A stretch of 64,000 nucleotides of DNA from JAWKNZ01 sp041391425 (GTDB lineage Bacteria > Bdellovibrionota_B > Oligoflexia > Oligoflexales > JAWKNZ01), in assembly GCA_041391425.1 (NCBI GenBank), contig JAWKNZ010000004.1, forward strand, positions 310,001 through 374,000, given 5' to 3'. Position numbers and translations under genes: made by a program. Under the pieces are notes generated by a model. That model was not told the DNA's origin, did not search any database, and was given only the letters and a program-made list of their open reading frames with translations. Positions 28,691-38,105 of the stretch are shown here, piece by piece (positions within the stretch are counted from its first letter, which is position 1; each line of letters opens with the position of its first letter).

Positions 28691-29488
28691 ATGAGTATCA
28701 TGTCAACCCGTCTGCCCGGATCATGGCTAAATGTTTTTCTGTCGTTTTGTATTGGCTGCGGCACATGGATCGGTAACCCAAAGGAGCCGGATGATAGTAA
28801 TAATCCAAAAGGAAACAGCGATGTCGAAATTGAATTCGTCGGGTCGCAATCTGGCGCGAATTTAACGGCTTCGGGAGTTGACGTAATTGATACGAATGGG
28901 AACAAGATTGGTACATTGGCTCTTAGTCAAGCGAGACTTGTTTTAAAAGAAATAAAGTTGAATATTGACACAGGTGATACTGACGATCGCCAAAAATTTG
29001 AAGGCCCTTATATCGTTAATTTGATTAATAATTCAATTTATCCAAATCCTGGTACTATTTCAATTAATGATGGAATTTACCAAGAGATCGAGCTAGATCT
29101 TCACAAGTTAGAAAAAGATGATGTTGAAGGTGTTCAAAGTGGAGATCCAATTATTGACCAGAGTATTCATTTATCCGGAACTTACCTCCCTATTGAAGGA
29201 GGTGCTAACCGCCCGTTTTCTATGACATTTGAATTGAGTGAAGAATTTAAAATTAATCCATCTGATGGAATGGGCGCTGAAGTCAGTCAAGATGTGATAA
29301 ACACTATCGTTGTCGCATTTGATTTGGATTCGTGGTTCGATTTTTCCGGAATGGAGTCTGACCTTTCGGATATCGAAAGCAACACGATTGTCTTAGATGA
29401 AAAATCTGAGGATCCTGCGAAATCTGTTCAGGAAGCTATCAAGGAAAATATTAAAGATTCTGCTGATTTTTCTAAAAAGGAAGACTGA
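28691..29488 (+). CDS. DUF4382-like lipoprotein, paralogue of the 26547 gene
   Basis: Signal peptide with lipobox-like FCIGC at about residue 23, then a short polar linker and the same domain as the protein at 26547. Matching segments: LSQARLVLKEIKLN, EGPYIVNLINNSI, GIYQEIELDLHKLE, FSMTFELSEEF and AIKENIKDSADF. It lacks the internal and C-terminal acidic inserts of its paralogue. ATG 28691 follows AAGGAA. It is 22 bp after the regulator, so they are probably one transcript. Confidence 0.72.
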   Translation: MSIMSTRLPGSWLNVFLSFCIGCGTWIGNPKEPDDSNNPKGNSDVEIEFVGSQSGANLTASGVDVIDTNGNKIGTLALSQARLVLKEIKLNIDTGDTDDRQKFEGPYIVNLINNSIYPNPGTISINDGIYQEIELDLHKLEKDDVEGVQSGDPIIDQSIHLSGTYLPIEGGANRPFSMTFELSEEFKINPSDGMGAEVSQDVINTIVVAFDLDSWFDFSGMESDLSDIESNTIVLDEKSEDPAKSVQEAIKENIKDSADFSKKED

Positions 29489-29674
29489 TCCTTATTATAT
29501 AGTAAGTTTGGTTTGTCGAACGGATTTTTGAAGTCGCTCTTTAAGGCCAATTAGGGTAGCTTTGACTGTCGTTTGACAGCTAAAAAACAGAAAGCTTGTG
29601 CTGTAGGCAATGCAGGGCCTCAAGGCCAGACATAACACTACACTTTTTAGGTTATTTAATTATGTTTTAAACAA

Positions 29675-29905
29675 TTAGAGTGACGTTCGTTCGACACCTA
29701 TAACAAAAGATAGTATTCCTATTAGCCACGAAACGTACTCTGGCAACACTAATAATGTTGCGTATTCTGCTGAAAGTGCAGAATCAATCCGGAGGAAATC
29801 GAGAAAGCTTTCTGGAAGAAGGCCACGATACGCCTCTCTCCATGAATTAATATGGACATTAGCAATTTCAGCAGCATCTTCTATTCTCGCTTTACGGATC
29901 AACAT
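29675..29905 (-). pseudogene. Truncated GNAT-family N-acetyltransferase
   Basis: Only the N-terminal third of a GNAT acetyltransferase is present: IRKARIEDAAEIANVHINSW and REAYRGLLPESFLDFL are the typical opening. After that the sequence diverges, a second frame gives a scrap of the next strand (FVANRNTIF), and the acetyl-CoA-binding part is missing. A non-functional remnant, unless the break is a sequencing error. Confidence 0.65.
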
Positions 29906-30031
29906 TTCACTTCCTAATAGCTATCGAATACAAGTACCCATTTTACACCACATAACCCCAACATTTTCCTCTTGGCACCTCAACACATCATAGGACAGAA
30001 AACTTGAAGGCTCTAACACTTCCCAAAGATC

Positions 30032-30619
30032 CTACCGATCGTTCATTCCTTTACCTTCCAAAATAAGAGGAACATATCTTTCAATACGAGAGCTACGCGT
30101 AGTTGACTGTTTAGCGCCTGAAAAATAAAGAATATATACCCTCTGACGCCCTGGAGTCAAAGACTCAAAAGCCTTCTTCAATTTTGGCTTTTTTGCAAAG
30201 ATGCTTATCAACTCTTCTGGCCAAGACTCTGCTTGCCTCTTAAATACCACCTTCTGACCAGATTCTTCAATTGCTATAGCTTCCTTAATATAAGCTTTAA
30301 TTGTAGTAGAATATTTTGTGATATCTTTCACAGATCGAAATTCAAGCCTACGAGCAGCTTGTGAATTAGGGCCATTATCTACCAAAAGTTTCTTAGAATC
30401 CTTAAGAAGTGCACCCTTAAAAAACATTAACCCGAGGCAAGCCTTAAAAGGTTGTATAATAGCGATATTATGGTCATTAAAACAATAGCAAGGCTTACCC
30501 CATTTAAGATGCTCGTCGAGTTTTGTCTTCAAAAGAAGAGTTCGAAGCGCGACTATCTCGTTCTGCCAACTTTCCGACTTCTTTAGAAATTCATCTACAT
30601 TCATAATCAATTGATTCAC
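30032..30619 (-). CDS. YdeI/OmpD-associated-type protein with DUF1801 domain
   Basis: Two-part cytoplasmic protein. The N-terminal DUF1801 fold (SWQNEIVALRTLLL, HLKWGKPCYCFNDHNIAIIQPFK, GLMFFKGALLKD) is followed by an OmdA-type tail (FKRQAESWPEELISIFAKKP, FESLTPGRQRVYILYFSGAK, SRIERYVPLILEGKG). This is the standard architecture of YdeI-like proteins, linked to envelope stress or peptide resistance in enterobacteria and Bacillus. The exact function is unknown. 195 residues is normal length. It is monocistronic by spacing. Confidence 0.8.
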   Translation of the reverse strand: MNQLIMNVDEFLKKSESWQNEIVALRTLLLKTKLDEHLKWGKPCYCFNDHNIAIIQPFKACLGLMFFKGALLKDSKKLLVDNGPNSQAARRLEFRSVKDITKYSTTIKAYIKEAIAIEESGQKVVFKRQAESWPEELISIFAKKPKLKKAFESLTPGRQRVYILYFSGAKQSTTRSSRIERYVPLILEGKGMNDR

Positions 30620-30689
30620 CTAGATAGTTAATCCCTTAAATCAGCTAAAATATTCTGTCAACTTTTATACTAATGCGCAAAGGAAAAAT

Positions 30690-31427
30690 TTAACCTTTTC
30701 CAATAGATAATAGGCTACTCAAGAAATTGGCTCGATTACGCTTTGAAACTGGTATCACATCTGAGCACCCTTTTACCTTTATAACATTATCCTTGGAATC
30801 AAAAAATTCAATCATATTCAAATTAACTAGAAATGATCTATGAGAGCGGATAAAGCGCCCGGCTTCTAGCTTCTTTTCTAGAGAGCTCAGAGAAAGATCA
30901 CAAAAATATTCGTTATTTTCAATACATGCAACAGTTTCATGATCTTTACTAGTGAAAAGTCCAACGTCATCTACGCAAAAAATATTAATAACTCCTTTCT
31001 TCTTAAGAGCAAGTTTTTTCAACGGATTATTCTCTAGCTTTTGATACCTCTCTTGCCAATTTCTCAACACATGCTTTTCAAATTTATTAAGTGACTTCTC
31101 TAAACGCGTCATTTCAACTGGCTTAACAAGATAATCAATAGCTGCTTCATCAAATGCTTGTAGAGCAAAATCTGAATAAGCAGTACAAAAAATCAAAGAA
31201 AAATTTCTTTTACCATCTTCTATCTGATCTAACAGCTCAAAACCATTCAATCCTGGCATGGTAATATCTAAGAAAAGTAAATCAGGCTTCCATTGACTAA
31301 TAATCTCTAACCCTTTGGTAGGCGAAGTTACCGTCTTTACATTGTAGTTCTGCCGAACATTTGCTATTTTTGTTGATAAGCTTGCACACGCCAAAGGCTC
31401 ATCATCGATAACCAAAGATTTTATCAC
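30690..31427 (-). CDS. LytTR-family response regulator
   Basis: Response regulator with receiver domain (VIDDEP at the acidic pocket, phospho-Asp in LLFLDITMPGLNG, CTAYSDFALQAF, VKPVE) and a C-terminal LytTR DNA-binding domain (FIRSHRSFLVNLNMIEFF, VIPVSKRNR). All key residues are present. The start overlaps the end of the kinase gene by four bases (ATGA type), so they are translationally coupled. It is the last gene of the operon starting at 34257 and probably regulates that operon or cell-envelope genes. Confidence 0.92.
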   Translation of the reverse strand: MIKSLVIDDEPLACASLSTKIANVRQNYNVKTVTSPTKGLEIISQWKPDLLFLDITMPGLNGFELLDQIEDGKRNFSLIFCTAYSDFALQAFDEAAIDYLVKPVEMTRLEKSLNKFEKHVLRNWQERYQKLENNPLKKLALKKKGVINIFCVDDVGLFTSKDHETVACIENNEYFCDLSLSSLEKKLEAGRFIRSHRSFLVNLNMIEFFDSKDNVIKVKGCSDVIPVSKRNRANFLSSLLSIGKG

Positions 31428-32461
31428 AATACAGCCTTCTCATGAGGTATCTCAATTTTAACCTGAAAAATATTATCAAGTATGTTCACCTTAAAATCTC
31501 CCCTTCCCCCATAAAGGATATGTAAATTTTCTTGAATATAAGCATGTCCAAAGCCATTTGATGCAATCTTAGTGGAATTAACACCTAGGTATGGGCTTTC
31601 AATATATAATATCAATTGCTTATTCAAAATCTCTGTATAAACATAAATTTTCCCCGCAGCTTCAGACGGCTCAATTCCATACTTAATAGCGTTTTCTACA
31701 CAATTTAAAATTATATTTGGTGGGACGTAAAGCGATTTAACATCTGAAGAAATGTTAATTTCATAGCTTAAACGGTCTTCAAAACGCAACTTTTGAATAA
31801 ATAAATAGTCTTTTACGGTTTCAATTTCTTCCTCTAATTCAATCTCAATAGACTTCGAAGATTCCAATATTCTCCTATATAATCCCGCTAAATGTTGAAC
31901 GCATTCTTTAGCCACCTCAGTGGAAGAGCCTATCAAATGTTCTAAAATATTAAGGCTGTTAAATAAAAAATGCGGTTTAATTTGAGAAGATAATGCCTTC
32001 CACGCGGCTTTCGATTTAGCAACTTCTAAATGCAGCGCCAATAGACGCTGATGATTCCAAGCTCGATAAAGGTTTAACATAACATAACCGGCATAAACTG
32101 GAGCTAAAGCTGCTAATAAATAAGGTGACAATAGAATCTGGTAAGGCTCTTTTGTCGTCGCATGATATACAATCAACATAGAAGCAGCTGAAAAAGTTAG
32201 CCCAATAGCATCAACAATCAATTCTGTTAAAAGCTCTAAAGAATTAATCTTCGAAAGCTGAGGCAAAATATATAGTCTTGACAATATAATAAAAACAGGC
32301 GTCAACAACCAAAAAATAACAGCTTGTATCAAAATGGCATACGTTGATGCCGTAAAGTTAGTCAAAATAGTATAAGGAAGCAATATAACCAGTAGAGCTG
32401 TCGCAAACAATACCTCAGTTATATATGTCCTCGCTATAGGCACGCTACCTAACGAACGCAT
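31424..32461 (-). CDS. LytS/AlgZ-type sensor histidine kinase
   Basis: Membrane kinase with about five transmembrane helices in the first 150 residues and no separate extracellular sensor domain. The phosphoacceptor is in SSQIKPHFLFNSLNILEHL, and the N-box in PPNIILNCVENAIKYGI. The G2-like box (NGFGHAYIQENLHILYGG) is recognisable, but the G1 box expected as DNGxG reads IESPYLGV, as in several LytS-like kinases. It overlaps the upstream fusion gene by 13 bases and the downstream regulator by four. The signal is probably a membrane-embedded or lipid-derived molecule. Confidence 0.88.
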   Translation of the reverse strand: MRSLGSVPIARTYITEVLFATALLVILLPYTILTNFTASTYAILIQAVIFWLLTPVFIILSRLYILPQLSKINSLELLTELIVDAIGLTFSAASMLIVYHATTKEPYQILLSPYLLAALAPVYAGYVMLNLYRAWNHQRLLALHLEVAKSKAAWKALSSQIKPHFLFNSLNILEHLIGSSTEVAKECVQHLAGLYRRILESSKSIEIELEEEIETVKDYLFIQKLRFEDRLSYEINISSDVKSLYVPPNIILNCVENAIKYGIEPSEAAGKIYVYTEILNKQLILYIESPYLGVNSTKIASNGFGHAYIQENLHILYGGRGDFKVNILDNIFQVKIEIPHEKAVL

Positions 32462-34257
32462 TTGGAACTCATGGTAAATCTCGCTAAATTAGCTGCCAAA
32501 CTTTTCTCAACTCCTCCCAAGCGCCAATACATAACTTTTCTCAATCTTTCTTCAACTTTATTAATATCCGACATTTTATAATCTCGCAGGTGATTTGTCG
32601 AGAAGTCATGTAAATCCATCACTTGTATCTTTTTATCACATGCATATGATAATTCTGCAGTTGAATATCTTTGAATTTTCCCAGCACCATATCCGTTATA
32701 CCGGCGCCAATGAACTACCTTTTCATTAGGCTTCCAAGCAATTTGCCAGCGTATTAGAGATACAATCTTGGCCTGATCTAAAGAATCAAAAACATCTGAT
32801 AAACTTAGCTGCTTACCTACCTTTAAGGTAGAAACTAGAGTTCCAAATCTCTTATATGAGGAAAAAGATGGCATAAACTTCAATTTTGAAATGTATGCAC
32901 TCAGCATTCCTTGCAGACTCTGTGATTTATTATAATCTTTATGCCAATCACCATTTGCCAATACTTTAAATAATAAATCATCATCAGAAATTATATCTAG
33001 CTTAGATTGATCAGAGTCATTAGACTCAATGACAGCACAATGTCCAAGCCTATCGCAAACAAAAAAATGCAAAGCTACCACAACTTGATCAAACGCATGC
33101 TTTTTGGAAAATTCTATAACGCTATCTGTTGATTCAAAGTTATCCAACACATATTGAGCCCATTCCAAACTAAGTAAAGAATTTACATGCGAAAAATCAC
33201 CGGAAAAATCCTTGTCAACAAGAGCTTCTACTACAAGCCCTTTTTCATTCATGCTACTAACAGGTAATCCAGGCCCAACAGTCGTAAAAGAAATGCTTCC
33301 ATATTTTGATACCCATTTAAACAGTTCCGGCTCGCGAAAACTCCGGCGTTGCATTTGCCTCGCATTCACGACCAAATATCCATCTCCCGATATCCAATCA
33401 AAGTTTTTGGCAACTACCAATGAATTATCTTTTAATTTATGTGCGAAGACGCTACAGGCATCACTTTCATTAGAAGATATAAGTAAAGAAAAAACACAGA
33501 GAAGAGTAACAACTTTAGTTTTTCCTAGTAATCCCTTAGAAGCTTTATGAACATCTTTAAATTTAAGCATAGAGGGAAGCCGTAGCTCCTTTTCTATATC
33601 AAAGCCACAGCTTCCATGCCATTTCCTTGGGTTATCATAGGTTCCAAATAACATATCCCACCAGACAATATCACCATAATTATTCTTATGCTTCCCGTAT
33701 TCGTGATGGATTCTATGCATTTCTGGGCGCTGGAAAAAATAGCCTATCCACCTTGGGGTTTTGACATTTGTATGATAGAAAAACTCTCCAAGCGCAGTAA
33801 AAAGCGTATAATAACCACCAGCCCAAATATCCAAGCCAAGAAAAGAGTAAACCAATAAACTTCCAATTATCGAATTAACTATCATTTCTTGGGGGTGCTT
33901 ATAAAAAGAAGTTATGACCTCTAAGCGTTGGGGGCTATGATGAATCTGATGGAACATCCGCCACAAAAAATCAGATTCATGCCTAGCCCTATGCCACCAA
34001 TAAAAAACAAATGTGGCAATAAAATATGCTATCAAACCACCAACTAAAGGACTGACATTTTTCGACAACTCAATAAGACTAAAGTGAGAAAACCATCTTT
34101 CCCAAGTAACACCAGCAAGAAGAACAACAAATAACTGTAGAAAATTTATTATAAGCACCCGCTTTGTCCAAGAGTGAACCTTGGGCAAATTCCATCCAGG
34201 AAAAATACGTTCTAAAATAAAGCAAAAAATAAATGCAAGTAAGATAATTATTAACAT
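32449..34257 (-). CDS. Sterol desaturase-family protein fused to a choloylglycine/penicillin-V-acylase-type Ntn hydrolase
   Basis: A 602-residue fusion. Residues 1-240 are a fatty-acid-hydroxylase/sterol-desaturase membrane protein with the three histidine boxes (WWHRARHE, HQIHHS, HRIHHE) and the typical end MLKFKDVHKA. Then comes a second hydrophobic segment (VVTLLCVFSLLIS) followed by ESDACSVFAH, where Cys is the expected nucleophile of a linear-amide C-N hydrolase, with AKNFDW, VSSMNEKGLVVEAL and further family blocks. So an oxygenase-like membrane domain is joined to a periplasmic-type amidase. The frame is unbroken, but a start at the internal ML near the junction could still give two proteins. 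ATG 34257 follows GAAAGGA. It overlaps the kinase gene and heads its operon. Confidence 0.8.
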   Translation of the reverse strand: MLIIILLAFIFCFILERIFPGWNLPKVHSWTKRVLIINFLQLFVVLLAGVTWERWFSHFSLIELSKNVSPLVGGLIAYFIATFVFYWWHRARHESDFLWRMFHQIHHSPQRLEVITSFYKHPQEMIVNSIIGSLLVYSFLGLDIWAGGYYTLFTALGEFFYHTNVKTPRWIGYFFQRPEMHRIHHEYGKHKNNYGDIVWWDMLFGTYDNPRKWHGSCGFDIEKELRLPSMLKFKDVHKASKGLLGKTKVVTLLCVFSLLISSNESDACSVFAHKLKDNSLVVAKNFDWISGDGYLVVNARQMQRRSFREPELFKWVSKYGSISFTTVGPGLPVSSMNEKGLVVEALVDKDFSGDFSHVNSLLSLEWAQYVLDNFESTDSVIEFSKKHAFDQVVVALHFFVCDRLGHCAVIESNDSDQSKLDIISDDDLLFKVLANGDWHKDYNKSQSLQGMLSAYISKLKFMPSFSSYKRFGTLVSTLKVGKQLSLSDVFDSLDQAKIVSLIRWQIAWKPNEKVVHWRRYNGYGAGKIQRYSTAELSYACDKKIQVMDLHDFSTNHLRDYKMSDINKVEERLRKVMYWRLGGVEKSLAANLARFTMSSKCVR

Positions 34258-34655
34258 GATTCTTTCCTTTCAAATCTCAATCGAACCAATGTCATAATCG
34301 TACAACTAACGGATATAATGAAACTATTTACTCTAGGCGGGCATAATTTGACTCTAAGCGGGCGAAGTCCTCAAGATAAAGCTTAAATTATTATAGCTTT
34401 CTACAAAAATTGTCGTTTGAACGATTCCCTCACCATTTTGACTGCCTCTTCTTTTAAATCGGAGGACATTTTGCAAGTGGGCCCTCGGTAATATTATTCA
34501 TATCTGCGCATACAACTTATCTGTGTCTTTATCTCTAATAGAATTGAAAATTAATATTTAAAAAACCAACGAGTAAATACATTTCATATAAATGGCTCCG
34601 TTGATTATCAAGTTCAACATTCTCGATAATTTCTGCGTAGCAATAGTTGTCCTTT
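34258..34655. other. Intergenic region upstream of the fusion operon
   Basis: 398 AT-rich bases. Near its right-hand operon end there is a direct repeat of the form GACTCTA(A/G)GCGGGC at about 34331-34365, a possible regulator-binding pair. No gene is seen. The terminator of the O-antigen ligase gene may lie elsewhere. Confidence 0.4.
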
Positions 34656-36029
34656 CTAGACTTCAGATCGTTGTCTAGATCTTTTCAATAAAATAAGCCA
34701 AAGAAATATCCAAAAAAGATTTAAATAGACAGCAACCACATTTGCATCATAAAAGACATTCTGTGTAAGGCCATGTATTGCATTTGCCGCTATACTAGAA
34801 AGCAAGGCATACCATAGAACAGTTAAAAACTTATCGCCCCCTATTAATCTAACAATAGTTTTCCATAACTGAAAAAATGAAAGGCCAAGTAAACTCGTTC
34901 CCAATATCCCTATATCGGCTAAAACCTCCAAATATATATTATGAGCATTGTATTTGCGGTAAAAATGCTCAAGTCCGAATAATGCATAATAAGCATCACG
35001 GGCACCATATTTCAAGTGGCTAGCTCCTATCCCCAAAAAAGGACTGTCTAAAAACATATTCAGATGAATTCGCCAAAAGACAAAACGTGCATCTATCTCG
35101 GAAAACTTTTTCGTCATCAGCAAATCTAATGATCGTAAAATTCGCTCTCCACCACTTGTGAAAAATATATAAGAAACCATGACAATTAGCGAAAAAGCTC
35201 CCCAAAAAAGCAAGGTTGATTTTTTAAACTTTTTCCTCACGTGCAACAAAGGAAAAAAAGCAAATATAGCGAGAGCAGTAATGGTGGAGGTTCTTCCTCC
35301 TCCCATAATAACTAAGCATAGATTAATAGCAGCCAATATAAAAAAAGAGCTGTCATAGTACAGTCGATATTTTTCCATTGACGGCATTAATTTAACTCGG
35401 CCCAGAAAGAGCAAATACCAAAAAAAAGTAAACAATAAAAGTCCAACAGAAGAAACGGAAAGTGTATGTCCGTAAAGTCCAAAAATGCGGTAATGGTTTC
35501 CCACCAAGTTTTGAGGTCCAAGACTATGGCCAATCCGCCTAAAATCAAAACCTGTAAAATATTGGAATAATGCATAAACCAAGAAAACCAAACTTGCTAT
35601 AGTAAGTCCTCGAAGCCAAAAGTTAAAACATATCTTAAAATTACTCTTATTTTGATCAATAGAGATTTTTTCATCTCTGGAAAACTTAGAAATAACCAAC
35701 AAAAAAACCCCAGACGCTAACCAACTTGAAGGCAATTGAGATGAAAAAATTTTTGTAGCTGAAGGGCTAAAATAGACATCTATGCCTTCCCCCCACGGCT
35801 TGATAAAATAATTAACAATATTTAAAATAGGATAAACCAACCAAGTAAAAACCAGTAACACACCTAAACGGCCCACTAACCTAGCGTCATCAGCAGTCAA
35901 GGATTTCCTCAAAATCAAAAAAGGGAAAATTATCCCGAAAAGATATAAACTAAAAGTCTGTGCCGCTACACCTGTATAGACAAGAAAAGGCATGAAAAAG
36001 AAAGTATAGTATCTGCGATCAAAATTCAT
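34656..36029 (-). CDS. O-antigen ligase/Wzy-like membrane protein
   Basis: Polytopic inner-membrane protein (about 11 hydrophobic segments) of the O-antigen ligase/polymerase superfamily (Wzy_C). The large periplasmic loop and the family block YNAHNIYLEVLADIGILGTSLLG, with RIFGLYGHTLS upstream, are visible. Such proteins join or polymerise lipid-linked sugars on the periplasmic side. No glycosyltransferase cluster is adjacent, so the substrate cannot be told. 457 residues is typical. Confidence 0.8.
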   Translation of the reverse strand: MNFDRRYYTFFFMPFLVYTGVAAQTFSLYLFGIIFPFLILRKSLTADDARLVGRLGVLLVFTWLVYPILNIVNYFIKPWGEGIDVYFSPSATKIFSSQLPSSWLASGVFLLVISKFSRDEKISIDQNKSNFKICFNFWLRGLTIASLVFLVYALFQYFTGFDFRRIGHSLGPQNLVGNHYRIFGLYGHTLSVSSVGLLLFTFFWYLLFLGRVKLMPSMEKYRLYYDSSFFILAAINLCLVIMGGGRTSTITALAIFAFFPLLHVRKKFKKSTLLFWGAFSLIVMVSYIFFTSGGERILRSLDLLMTKKFSEIDARFVFWRIHLNMFLDSPFLGIGASHLKYGARDAYYALFGLEHFYRKYNAHNIYLEVLADIGILGTSLLGLSFFQLWKTIVRLIGGDKFLTVLWYALLSSIAANAIHGLTQNVFYDANVVAVYLNLFWIFLWLILLKRSRQRSEV

Positions 36030-36441
36030 CTCAAAGTAAATCCTCTTATAGCCAACATCTAATTCTACGACCTAAACCATCTGAAACAAAACTCCAACAG
36101 TCCTCAAAAAAGAATATTCTTCTTTGCAAAAATGCACATCCAGCTGCTTCTTAGCTATAGGTATCAGAAAGATGGACAAAAGAACATAAGATCAATTATT
36201 AATCACCAAGCAAAAACTTAAACCTAAATAATTTGGGAAGCGCCGTATTTCAAAGAATTAGCAGCTGCAAAAAGTCAAAAAACAGTTCAAGAAGGAAAAG
36301 GTTGCCTTATTTTCGATTTCTAATAAGATATGCGTTTGAATACAAAAACCTAACTTAAATATTTTGTAAGCAAGCACCTAATAGCTTAGCTAATAGAGCG
36401 GCAGCTAGATTAAATGTAAATTCAAATATTGGGCAATATTG
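36030..36441. other. Divergent intergenic region
   Basis: 412 AT-rich bases between divergent genes at 34656 and 36442. No gene or repeat seen; both promoters should lie here. Confidence 0.4.
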
Positions 36442-37695
36442 ATGGCACTAATAAAATTTAAAAAATCAATAAAAATAGTAGCTTATGGATTTTTTACAAT
36501 ATTAAGTATTTTTTTACTCCTCAAAGGCCTTTGGTTTGGCCCACACATTGACCTCGAACCAATTGTTCCCAAAATTAGCTTTGAACAGCCTGTCCATCTA
36601 TCTTTTGCACCAAACCCTGAAAAACGGCTCATGATCTCCGAAAAAAAAGGTGTTATCAAATGGGTTAATTTTGAATCTACTAAAGTAGAAGGTATTCTCC
36701 TTGACATATCTGATAAAGTCTATTCTTCTGGACACGAAGAAGGCTTACTCTCAGCCCGACTCGACCCCGAGTACCCAACCAAACCTTTTGTGTATGCCTT
36801 CTATTCTTTAGACGCACCAAAGCGTTCTCGTGTTTCTAGGTTTGAAATAGATGAGAATTTCCATGCCGATCCAAAAACAGAACTAACAATCATAGAAGTA
36901 AATAAATTTCGCGATACTCACAATGGTGGTCAAATCCTGTTCCACAAGCCAGGCATAATGTGGATTTCATTTGGAGATTCAGAAGCCAGTCAAAAAATCG
37001 GCAAGGACATTCAAAATCGCAATAGCCTACTCGGCTCAATCATTCGCATAGACGTATCAAACTCAACAAAAGTAAATCCTTACGCCATCCCTAAAGACAA
37101 CCCTTTCGCAGACAGCTTAGATGGCTCTAGAGCAGAGATTTGGGCATACGGATTTCGTAACCCCTGGCGCTTTTCCTATGATGCAACATCTGACACTCTT
37201 TTAGTAGCAGACGTTGGTTCAAACTTACGAGAAGAAGTCAATCAGGTAACTAAAGGTGGAAATTATGGCTGGCCTATTATGGAAGGTGAGGTTTGTCGCA
37301 ATGTTTCTTATGGATCCTGCACAGACTCTACATTGCAACCTCCTCTTGGATCATTTCCCCGCAATATAGCCCGTGCTGTGACTGGCGCAGCCATCTACAG
37401 AGGGACAAATGTTCCAAGCTTAAAAGGAAGAATTATCTTTGCTGATTATTTGCGAGGAATTATGTCTTTTGAAAAACAAAAATCAATAGTAGATACGCCC
37501 CGTATCGATATGTATAAGTGGCCAACCAGCCGAGGTCCAAATACTGGCGAAACTATTTTGATTTCTAGTTTTCAAATCGGCCCTGATAACGAGCTGTATG
37601 TAGTCAACACTGAAGGAACTTTAAACCGGGTCGCCAAATTGGGCCTATGGAAGCAAATTCGAGGTACCCTATATGCTATGCTCAACTTCAAATAG
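36442..37695 (+). CDS. PQQ-dependent glucose/sorbosone dehydrogenase-type quinoprotein
   Basis: Six-bladed propeller oxidoreductase of the soluble glucose/sorbosone dehydrogenase family. A signal anchor (IVAYGFFTILSIFLLLKGL) leads. Family blocks: DTHNGGQILFHKPGIMWISFG, IWAYGFRNPWRFSYD, LLVADVGSNLREEVNQV, GGNYGWPIMEGEVC and GAAIYRGTNVPSLKGRIIFADY. Members oxidise sugars or other polyols with PQQ in the periplasm, passing electrons to a cytochrome. The gene overlaps or abuts a small cytochrome c gene, a natural acceptor. ATG 36442 is preferred over the TTG three bases earlier. PQQ synthesis genes are not in the window. Confidence 0.85.
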   Translation: MALIKFKKSIKIVAYGFFTILSIFLLLKGLWFGPHIDLEPIVPKISFEQPVHLSFAPNPEKRLMISEKKGVIKWVNFESTKVEGILLDISDKVYSSGHEEGLLSARLDPEYPTKPFVYAFYSLDAPKRSRVSRFEIDENFHADPKTELTIIEVNKFRDTHNGGQILFHKPGIMWISFGDSEASQKIGKDIQNRNSLLGSIIRIDVSNSTKVNPYAIPKDNPFADSLDGSRAEIWAYGFRNPWRFSYDATSDTLLVADVGSNLREEVNQVTKGGNYGWPIMEGEVCRNVSYGSCTDSTLQPPLGSFPRNIARAVTGAAIYRGTNVPSLKGRIIFADYLRGIMSFEKQKSIVDTPRIDMYKWPTSRGPNTGETILISSFQIGPDNELYVVNTEGTLNRVAKLGLWKQIRGTLYAMLNFK

Positions 37696-38093
37696 GCCTG
37701 ACTGATTTGTTGAAAAATACTTCTATCATAAAAAAAACTATCTTAATTGTTTTGACTGTACTAATTCTTGGTTCAAGTGCAGTCCATCTCCTAGACCCCG
37801 ATTTCGCCGGCGTCTTTACAAGAGAGACCGCTTCAAATTCATTAGAAAGCCAAGGCTCCAAACTATACATCAATTATCAATGTATTAGCTGTCACGGAAA
37901 AAACGGGGATAACCCAATTTTAAAGGACTATCCAATCATAGCGAGACAAAACACCGAATACTTATTTAATCAAATGATGCATATCCGTGATGGGGTTCGA
38001 ACCAATGGAGGGTCATCATACATGAAAGAAGCCATGGGAAAACCTTCTAATGATGAACTCCGTGCAATCGCTACTTACTTAAACAATATCTAA
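37647..38093 (+). CDS. Small monohaem cytochrome c, likely partner of the quinoprotein
   Basis: Signal-peptide-like hydrophobic segment (TILIVLTVLILGSSAVHLL) and one haem site CISCH about residue 85 by the longest frame, with the downstream methionine in YMKEAMGK as probable sixth ligand. It is a class I cytochrome, periplasmic or membrane-anchored. The frame opens at ATG 37647, 49 bases inside the dehydrogenase gene, but the signal peptide fits better from TTG 37707; neither has a good ribosome site. It is directly downstream of the quinoprotein, so it is a likely electron acceptor. Confidence 0.83.
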   Translation: MEANSRYPICYAQLQIGLTDLLKNTSIIKKTILIVLTVLILGSSAVHLLDPDFAGVFTRETASNSLESQGSKLYINYQCISCHGKNGDNPILKDYPIIARQNTEYLFNQMMHIRDGVRTNGGSSYMKEAMGKPSNDELRAIATYLNNI

Positions 38094-38105
38094 ACAGTTT
38101 ACTAT

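Noticed and set aside
36483..36707. Minus-strand frames inside long genes (here within the quinoprotein gene)
   Set aside because: Shadow of a clearly coding plus-strand frame; the same applies to many others across the window.
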